Positions 23,301 through 34,717 of a DNA stretch of 64,000 nt are shown piece after piece. The notes beneath the pieces were generated by a model. That model saw only the letters and a list, made by a program, of their open reading frames with translations, was not told the origin of the DNA and ran no database searches. Each line of letters starts with the position of its first letter. The stretch's first letter is position 1. The translations under genes were made by a program, and so were the position numbers. Origin of the DNA: Chlorocebus sabaeus (taxonomy: Eukaryota; Chordata; Mammalia; Primates; Cercopithecidae); assembly GCF_047675955.1 (NCBI RefSeq), contig NW_027327623.1:124001-188000 (forward strand), given 5' to 3'.

Positions 23301-24425
23301 GTGGAATTGGCAAAGGGATATTTGGAAGCCCATAGAGGGCTATGGTGAAAAAGGAAATATCTTCCGTTCAAAACTGGAAAGAAGCTTTCTGAGAAACCGC
23401 TCTGTGTTCTGTTAATTCATCTCACAGAGTTACATCTTTCCCTTGAAGAAGCCTTTCACTAAGGCTGTTCTTGTGGAATTGGCAAAGGGATATTTGGAAG
23501 CCCATAGAGGGCTATGGTGAAAAAGGAAATATCTTCCGTTCAAAACTGGAAAGAAGCTTTCTGAGAAACTGCTCTGTGTTCTGTTAATTCATCTCACAGA
23601 GTTACATCTTTCCCTTCAAGAAGCCTTTCGCTAAGGCTGTTCTTGTGGAATTGGCAAAGGGATATTTGGAAGCCCATAGAGGGCTATGGTGAAAAAGGAA
23701 ATATCTTCCGTTCAAAACTGGAAAGAAGCTTTCTGAGAAACAGCTCTGTGTTCTGTTAATTCATCTCACAGAGTTACATCTTTCCCTTCAAGTAGCCTTT
23801 CGCTAAGGCTGTTCTTGTGGAATTGGCAAAGGGATATTTGGAAGCCCATAGAGGGCTATGGTGAAAAAGGAAATATCTTCCGTTCAAAACTGGAAAGAAG
23901 CTTTCTGAGAAACTGCTCTGTGTTCTGTTAATTCATCTCACAGAGTTACATCTTTCCCTTCAAGAAGCCTTTCGCTAAGGCTGTTCTTGTGGAATTGGCA
24001 AAGGGATATTTGGAAGCCCATAGAGGGCTATGGTGAAAAAGGAAATATCTTCCGTTCAAAACTGGAAAGAAGCTTTCTGAGAAACTGCTCTGTGTTCTGT
24101 TAATTCATCTCACAGAGTTACATCTTTCCCTTCAAGAAGCCTTTCGCTAAGGCTGTTCTTGTGGAATTGGCAAAGGGATATTTGGAAGCCCATAGAGGGC
24201 TATGGTGAAAAAGGAAATATCTTCCGTTCAAAACTGGAAAGAAGCTTTCTGAGAAACTGCTCTGTGTTCTGTTAATTCATCTCACAGAGTTACATCTTTC
24301 TCTTCAAGAAGCCTTTCGCTAAGGCTGTTCTTGTGGAATTGGCAAAGGGATATTTGGAAGCCCATAGAGGGCTATGGTGAAAAAGGAAATATCTTCCGTT
24401 CAAAACTGGAAAGAAGCTTTCTGAG

Positions 24426-24941
24426 AAACTGCTCTGTGTTCTGTTAATTCATCTCACAGAGTTACATCTTTCCCTTCAAGAAGCCTTTCGCTAAGGCTGT
24501 TCTTGTGGAATTGGCAAAGGGATATTTGGAAGCCCTTAGAGGGCTATGGTGAAAAAGGAAATATCTTCCGTTCAAAACTGGAAAGAAGCTTTCTGAGAAA
24601 CTGCTCTGTGTTCTGTTAATTCATCTCACATAGTTACATCTTTCCCTTCAACAAGCCTTTCGCTAAGGCTGTTCTTGTGGAATTGGCAAAGGGATATTTG
24701 GAAGCCCATAGAGGGCTATGGTGAAAAAGTAAATATCTTCCGTTCAAAACTGGAAAGAAGCATTCTGAGAAACCGCTCTGTGTTCTGTTAATTCATCTCA
24801 CAGAGTTACATCTTTCCCTTCAAGTAGCCTTTCACTAAGGCTGTTCTTGTGGAATTGGCAAAGGGATATTTGGAAGCCCATAGAGGGCTATGGTGAAAAT
24901 GGAAATATCTTCCGTTCAAAACTGGAAAGAAGCTTTCTGAG
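24426..24941 (+). repeat. Signature triplet 3
   Basis: CATAG at 24629, 65 monomers after triplet 2. It has AAAGAAGCATTC, not AAGGAAGCATTC, but keeps TTTCACTAAG. The AACAGC lead is at 23739. Confidence 0.93.
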
Positions 24942-25973
24942 AAACCGCTCTGTGTTCTGTTAATTCATCTCACAGAGTTACATCTTTCCCTTCAAGAAGC
25001 CTTTCGCTAAGGCTGTTCTTGTGGAATTGGCAAAGGGATATTTGGAAGCCCATAGAGGGCTATGGTGAAAAAGGAAATATCTTCCGTTCAAAACTGGAAA
25101 GAAGCTTTCTGAGAAACCGCTCTGTGTTCTGTTAATTCATCTCACAGAGTTACATCTTTCCCTTGAGGAAGCCTTTCGCTAAGGCTGTTCTTGTGGAATT
25201 GGCAAAGGGATATTTGGAAGCCCATAGAGGGCTATGGTGAAAAAGGAAATATCTTCCGTTCAAAACTTGAAAGAAGCTTTCTGAGAAACCGCTCTGTGTT
25301 CTGTTAATTCATCTCACAGAGTTACATCTTTCCCTTGAAGAAGCCTTTCGCTAAGGCTGTTCTTGTGGAATTGGCAAAGGGATATTTGGAAGCCCATAGA
25401 GGGCTATGGTGAAAAAGGAAATATCTTCCGTTCAAAACTGGAAAGAAGCTTTCTGAGAAACCGCTCTGTGTTCTGTTAATTCATCTCACAGAGTTACATC
25501 TTTCCCTTGAAGAAGCCTTTCGCTAAGGCTGTTCTTGTGGAATTGGCAAAGGGATATTTGGAAGCCCATAGAGGGCTATGGTGAAAAAGGAAATATCTTC
25601 CGTTCAAAACTGGAAAGAAGCTTTCTGAGAAACTGCTCTGTGTTCTGTTAATTCATCTCACAGAGTTACATCTTTCCCTTCAAGAAGCCTTTCGCTAAGG
25701 CTGTTCTTGTGGAATTGGCAAAGGGATATTTGGAAGCCCATAGAGGGCTATGGTGAAAAAGGAAATATCTTCCGTTCAAAACTGGAAAGAAGCTTTCTGA
25801 GAAACCGCTCTGTCTTCTGTTAATTCATCTCACAGAGTTACATCTTTCCCTTCAAGAAGCCCTTCGCTAAGGCTGTTCTTGTGGAATTGGCAAAGGGATA
25901 TTTGGAAGCCCATAGAGGGCTATGGTGAAAAAGGAAATATCTTCCGTTCAAAACTGGAAAGAAGCTTTCTGAG

Positions 25974-26317
25974 AAACTGCTCTGTGTTCTGTTAATTCAT
26001 CTCACAGAGTTACATCTTTCCCTTCAAGAAGCCTTTCGCTAAGGCTGTTCTTGTGGAATTGGCAAAGGGATATTTGGAAGCCCATAGAGGGCTATGGTGA
26101 AAAAGGAAATATCGTCCGTTCAAAACTGGAAAGAAGCTTTCTGAGAAACCGCTCTGTCTTCTGTTAATTCATCTCACAGAGTTACATCTTTCCCTTCAAG
26201 AAGCCTTTCGATAAGGCTGTTCATGTGGAATTGGCAAAGGGATATTTGGAAGCCCATAGAGGGCTATGGTGAAAAAGGAAATATCTTCCGTTCAAAACTG
26301 GAAAGAAGCTTTCTGAG
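25974..26317 (+). repeat. ATCGTCC / GATAAGG module, copy 2
   Basis: This is the 65-monomer partner of the copy at 14794. Both have TCTGTCTTCTG in the second monomer, which the later copies lack. Confidence 0.88.
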
Positions 26318-28209
26318 AAACTGCTCTGTGTTCTGTTAATTCATCTCACAGAGTTACATCTTTCCCTTCAAGAAGCCTTTCGCTAAGGCTGTTCTTGTGG
26401 AATTGGCAAAGGGATATTTGGAAGCCCATAGAGGGCTATGGTGAAAAAGGAAATATCTTCCGTTCAAAACTGGAAAGAAGCTTTCTGAGAAACTGCTCTG
26501 TGTTCTGTTAATTCATCTCACAGAGTTACATCTTTCCCTTCAAGAAGCCTTTCGCTAATACTGTTCTTCTGGAATTGGAAAAGGGATATTTGGAAGCCCA
26601 TAGAGGGCTATGGTGAAAAAGGAAATATCTTCCGTTCAAAACTGGAAAAAAGCTTTCTGAGAAACTGCTCTGTGTTCTGTTAATTCATCTCACAGAGTTA
26701 CATCGTTCCCTTCAAGAAGCCTTTCGCTAAGGCTGTTCTTGTGGAATTGGCAAAGGGATATTTGGAAGCCCATAGAGGGCTATGGTGAAAAAGGAAATAT
26801 CTTCCGTTCAAAACTGGAAAGAAGCTTTCTGAGAAACTGCTCTGTGTTCTGTTAATTCATCTCACAGAGTTACATCTTTCCCTTCAAGTAGCCTTTCGCT
26901 AAGGCTGTTCTTGTGGAATTGGCAAAGGGATATTTGGAAGCCCATAGAGGGCTATGGTGAAAAAGGAAATATCTTCCGTTCAAAACTGGAAAGAAGCTTT
27001 CTGAGAAACTGCTCTGTGTTCTGTTAATTCATCTCACAGAGTTACATCTTTCCCTTCAAGAAGACTTTCGCTAAGGCTGTTCTTGTGGAATTGGCAAAGG
27101 GATATTTGGAAGCCCATAGAGGGCTATGGTGAAAAAGGAAATATCTTCCGTTCAAAACTGGAAAGAAGCTTTCTGAGAAACTGCTCTGTGTTCTGTTAAT
27201 TCATCTCACAGAGTTACATCTTTCCCTTCAAGAAGCCTTTCGCTAATTCTGTTCTTGTGGAATTGGAAAAGGGATATTTGGAAGCCCATAGAGGGCTATG
27301 GTGAAAAAGGAAATATCTTCCGTTCAAAACTGGAAAGAAGCTTTCTGAGAAACTGCTCTGTGTTCCGTTAATTCATCTCACAGAGTTACATCTTTCCCTT
27401 CAAGAAGCCTTTCGCTAAGGCTGTTCTTGTGGAATTGGCAAAGGGATATTTGGAAGCCCATAGAGGGCTATGGTGAAAAAGGAAATATCTTCCGTTCAAA
27501 ACTGGAAAGAAGCTTTCTGAGAAACTGCTTTGTGTTCTGTTAATTCATCGCACAGAGTTACATCTTTCCCTTCAAGAAGCCTTTCGCTAAGGCTGTTCTT
27601 GTGGAATTGGCAAAGGGATATTTGGAAGCCCATAGAGGGCTATGGTGAAAAAGGAAATATCTTCCGTTCGAAACTGGAAAGAAGCTTTCTGAGAAACTGC
27701 TCTGTGTTCTGTTAATTCATCTCACAGAGTTACATCTTTCCCTTCAAGAAGCCTTTCGCTAAGGCTGTTCTTGTGGAATTGGCAAAGGGATATTTGGAAG
27801 CCCATAGAGGGCTATGGTGAAAAAGTAAATATCTTCCGTTCAAAACTGGAAAGAAGCTTATTGAGAAACTGCTCTGTGTTCTGTGAATTCATCTCACAGA
27901 GTTACATCTTTCCCTTCAAGTAGCCTTTCGCTAAGGCTGTTCTTGTGGAATTGGCAAAGGGATATTTGGAAGCCCATAGAGGGCTATGGTGAAAAAGGAA
28001 ATATCTTCCGTTCAAAACTGGAAGGAAGCTTTCTGAGAAACTGCTCTGTGTTCTGTTAATTCATCTCACAGAGTTACATCTTTCCCTTCAAGAAGCCTTT
28101 CGCTAAGGCTGTTCTTGTGGAATTGGCAAAGGGATATTTGGAAGCCCATAGAGGGCTATGGTGAAAAAGGAAATATCTTCCTTTCAAAACTGGAAAGAAG
28201 CTTTCTGAG

Positions 28210-28553
28210 AAACCGCTCTGTGTTCTGTTAATTCATCTCACAGAGTTACATCTTTCCCTTCAAGAAGCCTTTCGCTAAGGCTGTTCTTGTGGAATTGGGA
28301 AAGGGATATTTGGAAGCCCATAGAGGGCTATGGTGAAAAAGGAAATATCTTCCTTTCAAAACTGGAGAGAAGCTTTCTGAGAAACCGCTCTGTGTTCTGT
28401 CAATTCATCTCACAGGGTTACATCTTTCCCTTGAAGAAGCCTTTCGCTAAGGCTGTTCTTGTGGAATTGGCAAAGGGATATTTGGAAGCCCATAGAGGGC
28501 TATGGTGAAAAAGGAAATATCTTCCGTTCAAAACTGGAAAGAAGCTTTCTGAG
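28210..28553 (+). repeat. ATTGGG / GTCAATTC module, copy 3
   Basis: This is the 65-monomer partner of the module at 17030, with CACAGGGTTAC and one private change, CTTCCTTTC near 28353. It lies near the right end of the second 11-kb unit. Confidence 0.88.
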
Positions 28554-29757
28554 AAACCGCTCTGTGTTCTGTTAATTCATCTCACAGAGTTACATCTTTC
28601 CCTTGAAGAAGCCTTTCGCTAAGGCTGTTCTTGTGGAATTGGCAAAGGGATATTTGGAAGCCCATAGAGGGCTATGGTGAAAAAGGAAATATCTTCCGTT
28701 CAAAACTGGAAAGAAGCTTTCTGAGAAACCGCTCTGTGTTCTGTTAATTCATCTCACAGAGTTACATCTTTCCCTTGAAGAAGCCTTTCGCTAAGGCTGT
28801 TCTTGTGGAATTGGCAAAGGGATATTTGGAAGCCCATAGAGGGCTATGGTGAAAAAGGAAATATCTTCCGTTCAAAACTGGAAAGAAGCTTTCTGAGAAA
28901 CTGCTCTGTGTTCTGTTAATTCATCTCACAGAGTTACATCTTTCCCTTCAAGAAGCCTTTCGCTAAGGCTGTTCTTTTGGAATTGGCAAAGGGATATTTG
29001 GAAGCCCATAGAGAGCTATGGTGAAAAAGGAAATATCTTCCGTTCAAAACTGGAAAGAAGCTTTCTGAGAAACTGCTCTGTGTTCTGTTAATTCATCTCA
29101 CAGAGTTACATCTTTCCCTTCAAGTAGCCTTTCGCTAAGGCTGTTCTTGTGGAATTGGCAAAGGGATATTTTGAAGCCCATAGAGGGCTATGGTGAAAAA
29201 GGAAATATCTTCCGTTCAAAACTGGAAAGAAGCTTTCTGAGAAACTGCTCTGTGTTCTGTTAATTCATCTCACAGAGTTACATCTTTCCCTTCAAGAAGC
29301 CTTTCGCTAAGGCTGTTCTTGTGGAATTGGCAAAGGGATATTTGGAAGCCCATAGAGGGCTATGGTGAAAAAGGAAGTATCTTCCGTTCAAAACTGGAAA
29401 GAAGCTTTCTGAGAAACCGCTCTGTGTTCTGTTAATTCATCTCACAGAGTTACATCTTTCCCTTCATGAAGCCTTTCGCTAAGGCTGTTCTTCTGGAATT
29501 GGCAAAGGGATATTTGGAAGCCCATAGAGGGCTATGGTGAAAAAGGAAATATCTTCCGTTCAAAACTGGAAAGAAGCTTTCTGAGAAACCGCTCTGTGTT
29601 CTGTTAATTCATCTCACAGAGTTACATCTTTCCCTTCAAGAAGCCTTTCGCTAAGGCTGTTCTTGTGGAATTGGCAAAGGGATATTTGGAAGCCCATAGA
29701 GGGCTATGGTGAAAAAGGAAATATCTTCCGTTCAAAACTGGAAAGAAGCTTTCTGAG

Positions 29758-30273
29758 AAACTGCTCTGTGTTCTGTTAATTCATCTCACAGAGTTACATC
29801 TTTCCCTTCAAGAAGCCTTTCGCTAAGGCTGTTCTTGTGGAATTGGCAAAGGGATATTTGGAAGCCCTTAGAGGGCTATGGTGAAAAAGGAAATATCTTC
29901 CGTTCAAAACTGGAAAGAAGCTTTCTGAGAAACTGCTCTGTGTTCTGTTAATTCATCTCACATAGTTACATCTTTCCCTTCAACAAGCCTTTCGCTAAGG
30001 CTGTTCTTGTGGAATTGGCAAAGGGATATTTGGAAGCCCATAGAGGGCTATGGTGAAAAAGTAAATATCTTCCGTTCAAAACTGGAAAGAAGCATTCTGA
30101 GAAACCGCTCTGTGTTCTGTTAATTCATCTCACAGAGTTACATCTTTCCCTTCAAGTAGCCTTTCGCTAAGGCTGTTCTTGTGGAATTGGCAAAGGGATA
30201 TTTGGAAGCCCATAGAGGGCTATGGTGAAAATGGAAATATCTTCCGTTCAAAACTGGAAAGAAGCTTTCTGAG
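29758..30273 (+). repeat. Signature triplet 4
   Basis: CATAG at 29961, 31 monomers after triplet 3. It keeps CTTAG and AAAATGG but has TTTCGCTAAG. The usual AACAGC lead is absent: a CTTCATGAAG/TTCTGG monomer and ordinary monomers precede it instead, so the left flank comes from a different block. Confidence 0.92.
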
Positions 30274-32509
30274 AAACCGCTCTGTGTTCTGTTAATTCAT
30301 CTCACAGAGTTACATCTTTCCCTTCAAGAAGCCTTTCGCTAAGGCTGTTCTTGTGGAATTGGCAAAGGGATATTTGGAAGCCCATAGAGGGCTATGGTGA
30401 AAAAGGAAATATCTTCCGTTCAAAACTGGAAAGAAGCTTTCTGAGAAACCGCTCTGTGTTCTGTTAATTCATCTCACAGAGTTACATCTTTCCCTTGAAG
30501 AAGCCTTTCGCTAAGGCTGTTCTTGTGGAATTGGCAAAGGGATATTTGGAAGCCCATAGAGGGCTATGGTGAAAAAGGAAATATCTTCCGTTCAAAACTT
30601 GAAAGAAGCTTTCTGAGAAACCGCTCTGTGTTCTGTTAATTCATCTCACAGAGTTACATCTTTCCCTTGAAGAAGCCTTTCACTAAGGCTGTTCTTGTGG
30701 AATTGGCAAAGGGATATTTGGAAGCCCATAGAGGGCTATGGTGAAAAAGGAAATATCTTCCGTTCAAAACTGGAAAGAAGCTTTCTGAGAAACCGCTCTG
30801 TGTTCTGTTAATTCATCTCACAGAGTTACATCTTTCCCTTGAAGAAGCCTTTCGCTAAGGCTGTTCTTGTGGAATTGGCAAAGGGATATTTGGAAGCCCA
30901 TAGAGGGCTATGGTGAAAAAGGAAATATCTTCCGTTCAAAACTGGAAAGAAGCTTTCTGAGAAACTGCTCTGTGTTCTGTTAATTCATCTCACAGAGTTA
31001 CATCTTTCCCTTCAAGAAGCCTTTCGCTAAGGCTGTTCTTGTGGAATTGGCAAAGGGATATTTGGAAGCCCATAGAGGGCTATGGTGAAAAAGGAAATAT
31101 CTTCCGTTCAAAACTGGAAAGAAGCTTTCTGAGAAACTGCTCTGTGTTCTGTTAATTCATCTCACAGAGTTACATCTTTCCCTTCAAGAAGCCTTTCGCT
31201 AAGGCTGTTCTTGTGGAATTGGCAAAGGGATATTTGGAAGCCCATAGAGGGCTATGGTGAAAAAGGAAATATCTTCCGTTCAAAACTGGAAAGAAGCTTT
31301 CTGAGAAACCGCTCTGTGTTCTGTTAATTCATCTCACAGAGTTACATCTTTCCCTTGAAGAAGCCTTTCGCTAAGGCTGTTCTTGTGGAATTGGCAAAGG
31401 GATATTTGGAAGCCCATAGAGGGCTATGGTGAAAAAGGAAATATCTTCCGTTCAAAACTGGAAAGAAGCTTTCTGAGAAACCGCTCTGTGTTCTGTTAAT
31501 TCATCTCACAGAGTTACATCTTTCCCTTCAAGAAGCCTTTCACTAAGGCTGTTCTTGTGGAATTGGCAAAGGGATATTTGGAAGCCCATAGAGGGCTATG
31601 GTGAAAAAGGAAATATCTTCCGTTCAAAACTGGAAAGAAGCTTTCTGAGAAACTGCTCTGTGTTCTGTTAATTCATCTCACAGAGTTACATCTTTCCCTT
31701 CAAGAAGCCTTTCGCTAAGGCTGTTCTTGTGGAATTGGCAAAGGGATATTTGGAAGCCCATAGAGGGCTATGGTGAAAAAGGAAATATCTTCCGTTCAAA
31801 ACTGGAAAGAAGCTTTCTGAGAAACAGCTCTGTGTTCTGTTAATTCATCTCACAGAGTTACATCTTTCCCTTCAAGTAGCCTTTCGCTAAGGCTGTTCTT
31901 GTGGAATTGGCAAAGGGATATTTGGAAGCCCATAGAGGGCTATGGTGAAAAAGGAAATATCTTCCGTTCAAAACTGGAAAGAAGCTTTCTGAGAAACTGC
32001 TCTGTGTTCTGTGAATTCATCTCACAGAGTTACATCTTTCCCTTCAAGAAGCCTTTCGCTAAGGCTGTTCTTGTGGAATTGGCAAAGGGATATTTGGAAG
32101 CCCATAGAGGGCTATGGTGAAAAAGGAAATATCTTCCGTTCAAAACTGGAAAGAAGCTTTCTGAGAAACTGCTCTGTGTTCTGTTAATTCATCTCACAGA
32201 GTTACATCTTTCCCTTCAAGAAGCCTTTCGCTAAGGCTGTTCTTGTGGAATTGGCAAAGGGATATTTGGAAGCCCATAGAGGGCTATGGTGAAAAAGGAA
32301 ATATCTTCCGTTCAAAACTGGAAAGAAGCTTTCTGAGAAACTGCTCTGTGTTCTGTTAATTCATCTCACAGAGTTACATCTTTCTCTTCAAGAAGCCTTT
32401 CGCTAAGGCTGTTCTTGTGGAATTGGCAAAGGGATATTTGGAAGCCCATAGAGGGCTATGGTGAAAAAGGAAATATCTTCCGTTCAAAACTGGAAAGAAG
32501 CTTTCTGAG

Positions 32510-33025
32510 AAACTGCTCTGTGTTCTGTTAATTCATCTCACAGAGTTACATCTTTCCCTTCAAGAAGCCTTTCGCTAAGGCTGTTCTTGTGGAATTGGCA
32601 AAGGGATATTTGGAAGCCCTTAGAGGGCTATGGTGAAAAAGGAAATATCTTCCGTTCAAAACTGGAAAGAAGCTTTCTGAGAAACTGCTCTGTGTTCTGT
32701 TAATTCATCTCACATAGTTACATCTTTCCCTTCAACAAGCCTTTCGCTAAGGCTGTTCTTGTGGAATTGGCAAAGGGATATTTGGAAGCCCATAGAGGGC
32801 TATGGTGAAAAAGTAAATATCTTCCGTTCAAAACTGGAAAGAAGCATTCTGAGAAACCGCTCTGTGTTCTGTTAATTCATCTCACAGAGTTACATCTTTC
32901 CCTTCAAGTAGCCTTTCGCTAAGGCTGTTCTTGTGGAATTGGCAAAGGGATATTTGGAAGCCCATAGAGGGCTATGGTGAAAATGGAAATATCTTCCGTT
33001 CAAAACTGGAAAGAAGCTTTCTGAG
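32510..33025 (+). repeat. Signature triplet 5
   Basis: CATAG at 32713, 16 monomers after triplet 4. The standard AACAGC lead at 31823 is present. One of the TGTGAATTC monomers (EcoRI site at 32013) lies in that lead, a feature shared with triplet 8. Confidence 0.92.
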
Positions 33026-34717
33026 AAACCGCTCTGTGTTCTGTTAATTCATCTCACAGAGTTACATCTTTCCCTTCAAGAAGCCTTTCGCTAAGGCTGT
33101 TCTTGTGGAATTGGCAAAGGGATATTTGGAAGCCCATAGAGGGCTATGGTGAAAAAGGAAATATCTTCCGTTCAAAACTGGAAAGAAGCTTTCTGAGAAA
33201 CCGCTCTGTGTTCTGTTAATTCATCTCACAGAGTTACATCTTTCCCTTGAAGAAGCCTTTCGCTAATGCTGTTCTTGTGGAATTGGCAAAGGGATATTTG
33301 GAAGCCCATAGAGGGCTATGGTGAAAAAGGAAATATCTTCTGTTCAAAACTTGAAAGAAGCTTTCTGAGAAACCGCTCTGTGTTCTGTTAATTCATCTCA
33401 CAGAGTTACATCTTTCCCTTGAAGAAGCCTTTCACTAAGGCTGTTCTTGTGGAATTGGCAAAGGGATATTTGGAAGCCCATAGAGGGCTATGGTGAAAAA
33501 GGAAATATCTTCCGTTCAAAACTGGAAAGAAGCTTTCTGAGAAACCGCTCTGTGTTCTGTTAGTTCATCTCACAGAGTTACATCTTTCCCTTGAAGAAGC
33601 CTTTCGCTAAGGCTGTTCTTGTGGAATTGGCAAAGGGATATTTGGAAGCCCATAGAGGGCTATGGTGAAAAAGGAAGTATCTTCCGTTCAAAACTGGAAA
33701 GAAGCTTTCTGAGAATCTGCTCTGTGTTCTGTTAATTCATCTCACAGAGTTACATCTTTCCCTTCAAGAAGCCTTTCGCTAAGGCTGTTCTTGTGGAATT
33801 GGCAAAGGGATATTTGGAAGCCCATAGAGGGCTATGGTGAAAAAGGAAATATCTTCCGTTCAAAACTGGAAAGAAGCTTTCTAAGAAACTGCTCTGTGTT
33901 CTGTTAATTCATCTCACAGAGTTACATCTTTCCCTTCAAGAAGCCTTTCGCTAAGGCTGTTCTTGTGGAATTGGCAAAGGGATATTTGGAAGCCCATAGA
34001 GGGCTATGGTGAAAAAGGAAATATCTTCCGTTCAAAACTGGAAAGAAGCTTTCTGAGAAACCGCTCTGTGTTCTGTTAATTCATCTCACAGAGTTACATC
34101 TTTCCCTTGAAGAAGCCTTTCGCTAAGGCTGTTCTTGTGGAATTGGCAAAGGGATATTTGGAAGCCCATAGAGGGCTATGGTGAAAAAGGAAATATCTTC
34201 CGTTCAAAACTGGAAAGAAGCTTTCTGAGAAACCGCTCTGTGTTCTGTTAATTCATCTCACAGAGTTACATCTTTCCCTTCAAGAAGCCTTTCACTAAGG
34301 CTGTTCTTGTGGAATTGGCAAAGGGATATTTGGAAGCCCATAGAGGGCTATGGTGAAAAAGGAAATATCTTCCGTTCAAAACTGGAAAGAAGCTTTCTGA
34401 GAAACTGCTCTGTGTTCTGTTAATTCATCTCACAGAGTTACATCTTTCCCTTCAAGAAGCCTTTCGCTAAGGCTGTTCTTGTGGAATTGGCAAAGGGATA
34501 TTTGGAAGCCCATAGAGGGCTATGGTGAAAAAGGAAATATCTTCCGTTCAAAACTGGAAAGAAGCTTTCTGAGAAACCGCTCTGTGTTCTGTTAATTCAT
34601 CTCACAGAGTTACATCTTTCCCTTGAAGAAGCCTTTCGCTAAGGCTGTTCTTGTGGAATTGGCAAAGGGATATTTGGAAGCCCATAGAGGGCTATGGTGA
34701 AAAAGGAAATATCTTTC

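Larger units (their letters stand above)
17835..29014 (+). repeat. Block B2: 65-monomer (11,180-bp) tandem unit, copy 2
   Basis: This is near identical to 6655-17834. Differences I noticed are TTCACCTC (about 18603), GCTTTGTG (about 18756), CCATTGAGG (about 22815), AATCGCTC (about 23052), CACAGAG for CATAGAG (about 23080), AAAGAAGCATTC for AAGGAAGCATTC (about 24763), four clustered changes at 25798-25815, GCCCTTCGC (about 25860) and CTTCCTTTC (about 28353). That is about a dozen in 11 kb, or roughly 99.9% identity by eye, which implies a recent duplication or ongoing homogenisation. Confidence 0.92.

Noticed and set aside
6655..29014. The 11-kb duplication as an assembly artefact
   Set aside because: Not fully excluded, but the copies differ at about a dozen scattered sites and the same modules recur with other spacings elsewhere, which favours real duplication. 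Spanning reads would settle it.
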